Positions 6,420-13,397 of a stretch of 29,767 bases of DNA are shown piece after piece; within the stretch, counting starts at the first letter, position 1, and each line of letters opens with the position of its first letter. A program made the position numbers and the translations under genes. The notes under the pieces are model-generated. The model saw nothing but the letters and a program-made list of their open reading frames with translations. It was not told the DNA's origin and did no database searches. This DNA comes from an uncultured Lachnospiraceae bacterium (GTDB taxonomy: Bacteria; Bacillota; Clostridia; Lachnospirales; Lachnospiraceae), in NCBI GenBank assembly GCA_910587765.1, contig CAJUNR010000049.1, positions 1-29,767 of the forward strand, given 5' to 3'.

Positions 6420-7664
6420 ATGGGACAGACAATCATTGAAAAAATCATCAGCCGCAACGTGGGAAAGAGCGTAACGCCCGGCGACATCGTCACCGTAAAT
6501 GTGGACCGCGTCATGATCCACGATATCTTTATCCCCTTTGTGGCGGATAAATTTGAGGAGATGGGGTTTCAGAAGCTCTGGGACCCGGACAAAGTGGTAT
6601 TAATCTACGACCACCTGGTCCCGGCGAGTCAGGTGGACGACACCCGGCATTTCCGGATCGGCGATCAATTTGCCGAAAAATACGGCATGAAGCACATCCA
6701 CCGCAGCGACGGCATCTGCCACCAGCTCATGACCGAAGCGCTCTATGTAAAGCCGGGCGATATTGTCTTCGGAACGGACAGCCATACGACCACTTACGGA
6801 TGCGTGGGCGCTTTTTCCTCCGGAATCGGATATACGGAGATGGCCAGCATTCTCGGTACCGGTACCATGTGGATCCGCGTGCCGGAAACGATCAAGGTGG
6901 TGATCGAAGGCACGCTTCCCGCCAATGTGAGCTCCAAGGACGTAATCCTGCGTCTCATCGGGGATCTGCGCGCGGACGGAGCCACTTATCAGGCGCTGGA
7001 ATTTTGCGGAGATACGGTGGAACATATGAGCGTCGCCGGCCGCATGACGATGGCTAATATGGCCATTGAAGCCGGCGCCAAATGCGCGCTCTTCACACCG
7101 GATGAGAAGACGGCAGAATACTGCCGGATCGAACTGACCGAGCAGGAGCGGTCCCTCACAGGAGACGCAGACGCTTCCTACATCCGCACCGTCCGCTACC
7201 GGGCGGAGGATCTGGTTCCGGTTCTGGCCTGCCCCTCGCAGGTGGACAACATCCGTCCGGTCAGCGAGCTTGCCGGAACTCCCATTGACCAGGTATTCAT
7301 CGGCTCCTGCACCAACGGACGGCTGGAAGACCTTCAGAAGGCCGCCTCGGTCCTGAGAGGAAAGAAGGTCGCTCCTTTTGTAAAACTGATTGTCACTCCG
7401 GCCAGCCGGAAAATCTATGAACAGGCGCTCTCGGACGGAACCCTCGCCGTTCTCTCCCAGGCCGGGGCCATCATCACCCACCCCGGATGCGGACTGTGCT
7501 GCGGCAGAACCGGCGGCATCCTCTCCGACGGCGAGCGGGTCGTGGCAACCAACAACCGGAATTTCCTCGGACGTATGGGAACTTCAAAAGTCGAGATCTT
7601 CCTCGCCTCCCCCGCGACCGCGGCGGCATGCGCGGCGGCGGGAAAGATTGTCGTCCCACAGTAG
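6420..7664 (+). CDS. 3-isopropylmalate dehydratase large subunit-like protein (LeuC/HACN family), pair 2
   Basis: A 414-residue [4Fe-4S] large subunit, paralog of the gene at 4628. The cluster ligands fall at the same residue numbers: Cys297 (GSCTNGRLEDL), Cys357 and Cys360 (HPGCGLCCG). GTDSHTTTYGCVGAFSSGIG near residues 119-138 and NNRNFLGRMG near 380-389 are family motifs. The HPGCGLC and GRMG forms are closer to the HacA/DmdA group than those of pair 1. It starts four bases after its small subunit, with GGAGG overlapping the end of that gene. A strong hairpin at 7684-7746 closes the operon. As with pair 1, the family is certain but the substrate is not. Confidence 0.85.
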   Translation: MGQTIIEKIISRNVGKSVTPGDIVTVNVDRVMIHDIFIPFVADKFEEMGFQKLWDPDKVVLIYDHLVPASQVDDTRHFRIGDQFAEKYGMKHIHRSDGICHQLMTEALYVKPGDIVFGTDSHTTTYGCVGAFSSGIGYTEMASILGTGTMWIRVPETIKVVIEGTLPANVSSKDVILRLIGDLRADGATYQALEFCGDTVEHMSVAGRMTMANMAIEAGAKCALFTPDEKTAEYCRIELTEQERSLTGDADASYIRTVRYRAEDLVPVLACPSQVDNIRPVSELAGTPIDQVFIGSCTNGRLEDLQKAASVLRGKKVAPFVKLIVTPASRKIYEQALSDGTLAVLSQAGAIITHPGCGLCCGRTGGILSDGERVVATNNRNFLGRMGTSKVEIFLASPATAAACAAAGKIVVPQ

Positions 7665-7683
7665 AATTTGATCACGGCGTACA

Positions 7684-7746
7684 AAGGCGCCGTTTCCGAA
7701 GATGCAGCTTTCCTGCCTTCCCGGAAACGGCGCCTTCCCGCCTGTC
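7684..7746. terminator. Terminator between the hydro-lyase operon and the sigma-like gene
   Basis: AAGGCGCCGTTTCCG (7684-7698) pairs perfectly with CGGAAACGGCGCCTT (7732-7746) over a 33-nt loop. It lies between converging transcripts. The T-rich tract after it is short and interrupted on either strand, so termination strength is uncertain. Confidence 0.65.
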
Positions 7747-7753
7747 TTTATGT

Positions 7754-8506
7754 TCATGTTCCGTCCGCCGTCTCGATATTTTCCCCGGCAATCCGCAGCA
7801 GCCCTTCCAGCTCTTCCAGCGGCAGATCGAGATACAGAGACAGTTCTTCCGGCGTCACCTGCCTGCCCAGATCTTCCGTCAGTTCCGTAACGGCATCCGC
7901 CAGACGATTCAGCCGGCCGGTAATCTGCTCCCCGGCGCTGTCCGCACCGGCCTGTTCGTCAAGCGCCGCGCGGATCGCCCGGCGAATCTCCTGTTCCAGA
8001 TGCTCTTCCCAGGAACGTCCGTCCTCTCTAAGCCCCAGCGTATCCGCACCGATCATCAGTCCCAGACTGCCTTCCTGAACCAGATCCGGAAGCGGCAGAC
8101 CCTGACCGGCATACTCCCCGGCAACGGACAGGACACGCTCCATCCACTGTTCCGTCAAAGCCCGCTTCGCCTGCGGCTCGCCGTCCGCCGCCCGGGCTGC
8201 CAGTTCCGCCAGCCTGTTCTCTGGCTCCTTCACAAGCCTGCGCATCTCCTGCCGGTACTGCTTCAAAAATGCCTGCTCTTCCTCCGAATACGGCGGTTTT
8301 TCCGCTAAAGTCCCGGAAAACGCCACCCCTTCCACCCGGATTTGTCTCGAGGCAAGATAAGCGTACACCAGCCGATACTGCTCTTCATTCAGATTCATAT
8401 CCTGCAAAAACGCCTGTACATCCTCCCTGGACAGCCTTCCGTTCTGTTGTTCCGCGTGCGCGCCGAGCGCCGCCAGCGCCGTCCGGAATCTGGTCTGTTC
8501 ATCCAT
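7754..8506 (-). CDS. Sigma-70-like protein with degenerate region 2 and no region 4
   Basis: A 250-residue protein. Residues 25-60 resemble the region 1.1 helical domain of primary sigma factors. Residues 117-185 align by eye with sigma region 2 (RALTEQWMERVLSVAGEYAGQGL, then DLVQEGSLGLM). However, the aromatic -10 recognition stretch of RpoD, which reads like FSTYATWWIRQAI, is replaced by SWEEHLEQEIRRAI. Residues 198-245 match region 3 (ELGR-xx-TPEEL). The chain stops where region 3 ends, so region 4, which reads the -35 box, is absent. It might bind RNA polymerase core or act as a regulator, but ordinary promoter recognition seems unlikely. The ATG at 8506 follows AAAGGAG by eight bases. 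It overlaps the end of the EamA gene by eight bases, indicating coupled expression. Confidence 0.6.
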   Translation of the reverse strand: MDEQTRFRTALAALGAHAEQQNGRLSREDVQAFLQDMNLNEEQYRLVYAYLASRQIRVEGVAFSGTLAEKPPYSEEEQAFLKQYRQEMRRLVKEPENRLAELAARAADGEPQAKRALTEQWMERVLSVAGEYAGQGLPLPDLVQEGSLGLMIGADTLGLREDGRSWEEHLEQEIRRAIRAALDEQAGADSAGEQITGRLNRLADAVTELTEDLGRQVTPEELSLYLDLPLEELEGLLRIAGENIETADGT

Positions 8507-9443
8507 GCTGCAGTCTCCTTTTACCTTCACTGACCGTTCCTTCTTTTCTCTGGTTCAGCGAAATAATAAACACTGTTGACAGTACAAATACAAAGCCGAG
8601 CAGATCCACCGCCTGAAAGCGGACCTTCAGCCATACGACGGAAATCACGGTCGCAGCCACCGGCTCGATGCAGGCCAGCATGCTGGCGCCGGACGCCCCC
8701 ACCAGCTTTACTCCCGTGAGATAAAAATAAAAAGCGCAGATCGTGCCGAACAGCACGATGAACGTCATTGCCAGCATGGTCTGCCCGTCGACGACCGGCG
8801 AGAGCGTCCAGGGACGCATCACAAGCATCAGCGCCAGTCCGCCGAGCAGCATTCCCCAGCCAAGAGTCAGAAGCGTCGAATGCTTCTTCATCAGCCCCGC
8901 AGGCTGCAGGGTATAGACGACCAGCGTCACCGCCGAGATCATCCCCCACAGAAGCGCCCGCGCCGGTATGGCCAGTTCCGAAACGTTGCCATGGGTCGCC
9001 AGTATGAACGTGCCGAACATGGAACAAAAAAGCGCCGCCAGTTCATAAGCCTTCGGTCTTTTCCGGTCACGGACGCACAGATAGACCAGAATCAGCGCCG
9101 GCCCCGTATACTGCAGGACCGTGGCGGTGCCGGCGTTGGAATACTGAATCGTGGTAAAATAAGAATACTGGCAGAGCATCATCCCGAAAATGGAGAAAAT
9201 GACAATGTCTCTTCTTCCCTCCCGCTCTCTCCACACGTCCAGCACCCTGCCTTTCTCTTTTAACGCCAGCAGAACCAGAATCAAAAAACCGGCAAGCGTC
9301 AGACGAAGCGGCACCAGCCAGTCGGAAGTCACTTCTTTATATTGAAACAGAAACTGTCCGCAGCTCCCGCAGAATCCCCAGAGCGTTCCGCCCAGAAGCG
9401 TCAGGACTACTCCCTTCATCCGCAGATTTTTCTCTTCTCTCAT
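8499..9443 (-). CDS. EamA/DMT-superfamily transporter (RhaT-like)
   Basis: About 314 residues with ten predicted membrane helices arranged as two EamA repeats. The first begins MKGVVLTLLGGTLWGFCGSCG, and the second begins near LLWGMISAVTLVVYTLQPAGL. The conserved WG near the start and the repeat ending IEPVAATVISVVWL are typical. Members export or import small metabolites across the cytoplasmic membrane; the substrate cannot be inferred. The ATG at 9443 has AGGTGGG seven bases upstream and is preferred, but a longer form starting at 9482 is possible and would add 13 polar residues. It is the first gene of a two-gene unit with the sigma-like protein, which it overlaps. Upstream lies a copy of the dispersed hairpin repeat. 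Confidence 0.8.
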   Translation of the reverse strand: MREEKNLRMKGVVLTLLGGTLWGFCGSCGQFLFQYKEVTSDWLVPLRLTLAGFLILVLLALKEKGRVLDVWREREGRRDIVIFSIFGMMLCQYSYFTTIQYSNAGTATVLQYTGPALILVYLCVRDRKRPKAYELAALFCSMFGTFILATHGNVSELAIPARALLWGMISAVTLVVYTLQPAGLMKKHSTLLTLGWGMLLGGLALMLVMRPWTLSPVVDGQTMLAMTFIVLFGTICAFYFYLTGVKLVGASGASMLACIEPVAATVISVVWLKVRFQAVDLLGFVFVLSTVFIISLNQRKEGTVSEGKRRLQHG

Positions 9444-9546
9444 TACTTTCCCACCTGCTTCCTCTGAAACTTTCTCCATCATACTCTATCTTCCGCGAAA
9501 AATCCAGCCCTTTTTCCGGGAATCTGTTTGACGATTTTCACCCCGT

Positions 9547-9590
9547 TACTGTTCACCCTCACGCCACCCGGACGCCCGACGCGGGTGTGA
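9547..9590. repeat. Second copy of a dispersed hairpin repeat
   Basis: CCCGGACGCCCGACGCGGG at 9567-9585 is identical to 1981-1999, and the upstream flank (GTTACT...TTCAC) also aligns with 1959-1970. In each copy the loop GACGCCCGACG is conserved, while the flanking stem bases differ in step: CTGCCCG/CGGGCAG at 1977-2003 and CACCCG/CGGGTG here. Compensatory change of this sort suggests that the hairpin itself matters. Confidence 0.6.
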
Positions 9591-9668
9591 AATGCAACCC
9601 CCTGGTTCCTTCCTCACACTGCCCGGTCCTGCTGCATATACTGTTAGAAAAAGCCTTCAGGAAATTTT

Positions 9669-10454
9669 ATGGTAAACAGAATCGTAATCGACGCCGGACA
9701 CAACGGTCTGACCGACCCCGGCGCCGTATACAACGGCAGAAGGGAAAGCGACGACGCCCTGCGTCTGGCAAACGCGGTAGGAGACATCCTCTCCCGGAAC
9801 GGATATGACGTAATCTACACCAGAACGGGAGACATCAACCAGTCCGTCCTGCAAAAAGCCGCCTTCGCCAATGACGCGGACGCGGATCTGTTTGTCTCCA
9901 TCCACCGGAATATGGGATCATACCCGGGACAGTACAGCGGCGTACAGACCCTGATTTACGACTCCTCAGGCATCAAGGCGGCGATGGCCGAAAACATCAA
10001 TCAGAATCTGGAAGGACTGGGGTTCCGGAAAATCAACGTGGATATCCGCCCCGACCTGGCTGTTCTGAGGCGCACAAAAATGCCGGCTCTGCTGGTAGAA
10101 GCCGGTTTTCTGGACAGCGAAAGCGACAATCAGCTCTTTGATTCCCGCTTTGACGAAATCGCACAGGCCATCGCCGACGGCATCATGGATACGCTGACGG
10201 CAGAAGCGTCCGCAGGCGGACAGCCCGTGTCTTATGCCTTTGCACAGACTGCCCCCTCTCTCCCGCCGCTTCAGAACGGAACCGCGCCTGCCGTCCCCTG
10301 GGCTTCGTTCCAGACGGAACCCGTCCCGGAAACCGGGGAACGCCGTCCTCTCTACCGGGTACAGGTAGGCGCTTTTCACAATCTGCAAAACGCCGTGGAA
10401 ATGGAACAGGAGCTCAAACGCATGGGATACAATACCTGGATCGTGACCATATGA
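9669..10454 (+). CDS. N-acetylmuramoyl-L-alanine amidase with C-terminal SPOR domain (CwlC-like)
   Basis: A 261-residue peptidoglycan hydrolase that cleaves the bond between muramic acid and the stem peptide. Residues 1-175 are an Amidase_3 domain, with zinc ligands His11 (DAGHNG), Glu26 (RRESDD) and His79 (SIHRN), and the catalytic glutamate Glu144 (LLVEAGFLDS). Residues 225-261 (LYRVQVGAFHNLQNAVEM...) form a short SPOR domain, which binds denuded glycan. There is no signal peptide: the protein starts directly at the first beta strand. This resembles Bacillus CwlC, which acts on the mother-cell wall from inside during spore release, so a sporulation role is plausible but inferred. CAGGAAA lies about seven bases before the ATG. 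It converges on rarA with nine bases between them. Confidence 0.9.
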   Translation: MVNRIVIDAGHNGLTDPGAVYNGRRESDDALRLANAVGDILSRNGYDVIYTRTGDINQSVLQKAAFANDADADLFVSIHRNMGSYPGQYSGVQTLIYDSSGIKAAMAENINQNLEGLGFRKINVDIRPDLAVLRRTKMPALLVEAGFLDSESDNQLFDSRFDEIAQAIADGIMDTLTAEASAGGQPVSYAFAQTAPSLPPLQNGTAPAVPWASFQTEPVPETGERRPLYRVQVGAFHNLQNAVEMEQELKRMGYNTWIVTI

Positions 10455-10463
10455 TCCGCTGAA

Positions 10464-11780
10464 CTACCGGCTGCGAAGGCGCTGCAGGCGCTCGGCAATC
10501 TTCTGCTCATACCCGATATCTGTCGGATGATAAAAGGTCTTCTCTGCGATCTCATCCGGCAGATACTGCTGCTTTACATAATGCTCCGGAAAATCATGAG
10601 CATAGAGATAGCCGATGCCGCGCCCCAGCTTCTCCGCCCCCCGGTAATGCCTGTCCTGCAGATGGGCGGGTACGGTCGTCGTGACGCTCTTTACGACCTC
10701 CATCGCCTCAAAGACCGCATTGCAGGCGGCGTTGCTCTTGGGCGCGGACGCCACATAGGACACCGCCTGAGACAGGATAATCTGCGCTTCCGGCATCCCT
10801 ACCCGCTCCACCGCCTGAGCCGCCGCCGCTGCCACCACGAGCGCCTGAGGATCCGCATTTCCCACATCCTCGGAAGCGCAGATCAGGATCCTTCTGGCGA
10901 TAAACCGGATATCCTCTCCCGCGTACAGCATCTTTGCCAGATAGAAAACCGCCGCATCCGGATCGGAACCTCTCATGCTCTTGATGAACGCGGAGATCGT
11001 ATCATAATGGTTGTCTCCGCCCTTGTCATAACGCACGTTTTTCTTCTGGATACACTCGGACGCCGTCTCCAGCGTAATATGAATCTTCCCGTCCGGGCCG
11101 CATTCCGTCGTCAGCAGCCCCAGTTCCAGTGCATTCAGCGCGTTTCTGGCGTCTCCTCCCGCCATATCCGCCAGAAATTCCAGCGCATCCGCCTCCAGCA
11201 CTCCGTTGAAGGCGCCCATCCCTCTCTCCACGTCCGTAAGGGCGCGCAAAAGAAGCGTTTTGATCTCTTCTCTCCCCAGAGCCTTCAGCTCAAAAATAAG
11301 GGAGCGGGACAAAAGCGCCCCGTTGACCTCAAAATACGGGTTTTCTGTGGTCGCCCCGATCAGAATCAGCGTACCGTCCTCCACAAAGGGCAGAAGATAG
11401 TCCTGCTGGCCTTTATTAAACCGGTGAATCTCGTCCACAAACAGGATCGTCCGTTTCCCGTACATCCCCAGGAGGTCCTTCGCCTGACGGACCACCTCCT
11501 CCATATCTTTCTTGCCCGCCGACGTCGCATTGATCTGCGTAAATTCCGCGCTGGTCGTGTTGGCAATCACTCTGGCGATCGTCGTCTTCCCGGTCCCGGG
11601 CGGCCCGTAAAAGATGACGGAGCCCAGCTTGTCCGCCTGAATGGCGCGGTAGAGCATCTTATCCTTTCCCAGAATGTGCTGCTGCCCCACGATCTCCGAA
11701 AGGTTCGCCGGACGCATCCGGGATGCCAGCGGAGCCTCCGATTTCATCGTACCGGCTCTCATATAGTCAAATAAATCCAT
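10464..11780 (-). CDS. rarA: Replication-associated recombination protein A (RarA/MgsA AAA+ ATPase)
   Basis: A 438-residue AAA+ ATPase of the clamp-loader-like RarA/MgsA/WRNIP1 family, which acts at stalled replication forks. Walker A is GPPGTGKTT at residues 59-67, Walker B is FVDEIHRF around 114-121, and GATTENPYFEVN near 142-153 is the sensor 1 region. The C-terminal part includes DPDAAVFYLAKMLYAGEDIRFIARR and GYLYAHDFPEHYVKQQYLP, diagnostic of RarA. Length is normal. AGGAGAG lies about nine bases upstream of the ATG. The gene reads away from the CRISPR array, whose last repeat is 140 bp upstream. There is no functional link with CRISPR in the sequence beyond adjacency. Confidence 0.95.
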   Translation of the reverse strand: MDLFDYMRAGTMKSEAPLASRMRPANLSEIVGQQHILGKDKMLYRAIQADKLGSVIFYGPPGTGKTTIARVIANTTSAEFTQINATSAGKKDMEEVVRQAKDLLGMYGKRTILFVDEIHRFNKGQQDYLLPFVEDGTLILIGATTENPYFEVNGALLSRSLIFELKALGREEIKTLLLRALTDVERGMGAFNGVLEADALEFLADMAGGDARNALNALELGLLTTECGPDGKIHITLETASECIQKKNVRYDKGGDNHYDTISAFIKSMRGSDPDAAVFYLAKMLYAGEDIRFIARRILICASEDVGNADPQALVVAAAAAQAVERVGMPEAQIILSQAVSYVASAPKSNAACNAVFEAMEVVKSVTTTVPAHLQDRHYRGAEKLGRGIGYLYAHDFPEHYVKQQYLPDEIAEKTFYHPTDIGYEQKIAERLQRLRSR

Positions 11781-11900
11781 GGCTGTTTCTCTCCTGTAAT
11801 ATTGAAAATTACATCCTTTTTCTGTCCGCGGCAGACGGAGCTGAAAATGGGATATGGTTCATCCGCATATAAAACCATGCGATCCGCAAACGGAAATACT

Positions 11901-11917
11901 GTCCGCATACTGCGGAC
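11901..11917. other. Perfect palindrome at the trailer end of the CRISPR array
   Basis: GTCCGCA (11901-11907) and TGCGGAC (11911-11917) are a perfect inverted repeat with a 3-bp centre. It lies three bases past the terminal degenerate repeat in the direction of crRNA transcription. TCCGCA also occurs at 11864-11869 and 11883-11888. No T-run follows, so it is a weak terminator at best; it could also be an operator for rarA. Confidence 0.35.
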
Positions 11918-11920
11918 TCC

Positions 11921-12127
11921 TTTTCATTACTATACGAAATTATACTGCTCTCAAACTTCCACATCGCCTTTACCCATGTAAGCAGTGCTCCACTACCATA
12001 CGAAATTACACTACTCTCAAACTACAGTTCGCAAACGGATTCAAGGGGAATCGCTTCACTACCATACGAAATTACACTACTCTCAAACAAAAAGATTTTT
12101 CCAAGGCGGAATCAGTGAGCTTCACTA
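11921..12127 (-). CRISPR. Distal (trailer) part of the type II-A CRISPR array, cut off by IS630
   Basis: Repeats start at 11921, 11987 and 12053, with spacers of exactly 30 nt at 11957, 12023 and 12089. The first nine bases of a fourth repeat are at 12119-12127, where the IS begins. The repeat at 11921 differs from consensus at about six positions and the one at 11987 at one, the usual decay at the oldest end. The crRNA sense is the minus strand, where the repeat begins GTTTGAGAG. Confidence 0.95.
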
Positions 12128-12214
12128 CTGTACTGACTTGTATATATTTAGCTAAATAATTTTTCCATAAAATACCATTCCGTGCTATACTAAAAAGAAA
12201 CGGCGGTGGCGACT

Positions 12215-12724
12215 ATGGCAAGACCTAAGACATACATTATTAAACTCAGTAACGATGAACGGGCAACACTTCAAAAAACAATCCGTAATAAGAAGACCTG
12301 TAAAACGGTATTGAAGCGTTGCCAAATACTGCTTGAGTTGGACGAAGAACAGGGGACAGGGCTTACTCATGCCCAGCCTGCCCACAGTTATGCTGTCTGT
12401 CCTGCCACTATAACCAATATTGTCCAGTCTTATGTCAGAAATGGCATAAAGGATATCATCCGTTATAATATCAGCCCCAATTCCAGTGCTGCCCTGCGAA
12501 AAGTGGACGGGCGTGCCGAAGCACATCTCATCCAGATGGCCTGCAGTCCGGCACCCGAAGGGCATTCACGCTGGACGCTCCGACTTCTGGAGGAAAAAGC
12601 CCGTATCGAGCTTGATGTTCCGGTAGGGAGGGAAGCGATTCGTCAGGCGTTAAAAAAAATGAACTTCGACCTCACAAAAATACCTGCTGGTGCATCCCTC
12701 CCAAAGAAAACGCGGAATTCGTAG
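12215..12724 (+). CDS. IS630-family transposase, N-terminal frame (orfA)
   Basis: About 169 residues, beginning MARPKTYIIKLSNDERATLQ, the usual opening of an IS630 transposase. The N-terminal part holds the helix-turn-helix region that binds the element ends. In this frame the protein stops at 12724, before the DDE catalytic domain. The family-like sequence leaves this frame at residue 146 or so, at an A8 run (12652-12659); beyond it the frame encodes MNFDLTKIPAGASL, which looks unrelated. A GTG at 12206 would add three residues. A likely promoter lies inside the element: TGCTATACT near 12183-12191 is an extended -10 box. Confidence 0.85.
   Translation: MARPKTYIIKLSNDERATLQKTIRNKKTCKTVLKRCQILLELDEEQGTGLTHAQPAHSYAVCPATITNIVQSYVRNGIKDIIRYNISPNSSAALRKVDGRAEAHLIQMACSPAPEGHSRWTLRLLEEKARIELDVPVGREAIRQALKKMNFDLTKIPAGASLPKKTRNS
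12652..12659 (+). promoter_or_regulatory. Probable -1 ribosomal frameshift site in the IS630 transposase
   Basis: Eight consecutive A residues follow T in the orfA reading TTA AAA AAA ATG. Slipping back one base on A-AAA-AAA gives LKKNELRPHKNTCWC, which matches IS630 transposases and continues open to the stop at 13368. The joined protein would be about 384 residues, normal for the family. A simple disabling mutation gives the same picture and cannot be excluded. Confidence 0.6.
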
Positions 12725-13368
12725 CCTGTATGGAGGATATTCTGGACATTTACGAAATGCCCTGTGACCCTGCCGTGCCGGTGGTATGCATGGATGAAAA
12801 GCCATACCAGCTGCCGGGGGAGGTCAGGGAGCCGTTGCCCATGCGTCCGGGGGATACCCGGAAAGTCGATTCTGAATATATTCGAAACGGCACCTGCAGC
12901 ATTTTTGCATTTGCAGAGCCTCTGGGAGGCATACGCCATGTAAGTGTGCGGGAGCACCGTACTGCGGTTGACTGGGCCGGGGAAATCAGGTATCTGGTGG
13001 ATATAAGTTATCCTGACCGCGACAAAATCATACTTGTCATGGACAACCTGAACACCCATGCCATTTCCTCCCTGTATAAGGCATTTCCGGCTCCGGAAGC
13101 CCGCAGGATCGCCAAAAAGCTGGAAATCCATTACACCCCCAGGCATGGGAGCTGGCTGGACATTGCCGAGATAGAGCTGAATGTCATGACACGACAATGC
13201 CTGTCACGGAGGATTGAAGACATAGGGCTACTCAGGCAGGAACTGGCGGCATGGGAGAGTGACCGCAACAAACATACCGCCTGTATCCAATGGCACTTTA
13301 CTACGGATAACGCAAGGACTAAACTGGTATCGCTTTATCCTAAGTTCGGCACTTCAGATGAAACATAA
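12661..13368 (+). CDS. IS630-family transposase, C-terminal DDE frame (orfB)
   Basis: This frame follows directly from the A8 slip site and reads ELRPHKNTCWCIPPKENAEF and then VACMEDILDIYEMP before the first internal ATG at 12730. It holds the catalytic DDE domain: first Asp in VVCMDEKPYQ, second Asp in ILVMDNLNTH, and Glu in WLDIAEIELNVM. All three are intact. There is no good ribosome binding site at 12730, so expression as a fusion with orfA by frameshifting is more likely than independent translation. With both terminal repeats and the DDE residues preserved, the element may still move. Confidence 0.85.
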   Translation, partial: ELRPHKNTCWCIPPKENAEFVACMEDILDIYEMPCDPAVPVVCMDEKPYQLPGEVREPLPMRPGDTRKVDSEYIRNGTCSIFAFAEPLGGIRHVSVREHRTAVDWAGEIRYLVDISYPDRDKIILVMDNLNTHAISSLYKAFPAPEARRIAKKLEIHYTPRHGSWLDIAEIELNVMTRQCLSRRIEDIGLLRQELAAWESDRNKHTACIQWHFTTDNARTKLVSLYPKFGTSDET

Positions 13369-13397
13369 TTAAGCTAAATATAATAAGGCCAGTATAC

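Larger units (their letters stand above)
12128..13397 (+). mobile_element. IS630-family insertion sequence inside a CRISPR repeat
   Basis: A 1270-bp element. The ends are imperfect inverted repeats of 26 bp (12128-12153 and 13372-13397) that match at 19 positions and share the inner block TATTTAGCT. TA at 12126-12127 and TA at 13398-13399 flank it, the TA target duplication expected of IS630/Tc1-type elements. Removing the element and one TA restores a consensus CRISPR repeat with 30-nt spacers on both sides. It carries one transposase in two frames, on the strand opposite to crRNA transcription. Confidence 0.93.

Noticed and set aside
10527..11774. A 415-codon plus-strand frame opposite rarA.
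   Set aside because: rarA is certain from its AAA+ motifs. The opposite frame is rich in Arg, His and Leu with no domain, a typical antisense shadow.
11921..12088. The three repeats left of the IS as a separate, older CRISPR locus.
   Set aside because: The spacing is the same 66 bp, and the half repeat at 12119-12127 joins exactly to 13398-13426. One array was split by the insertion.
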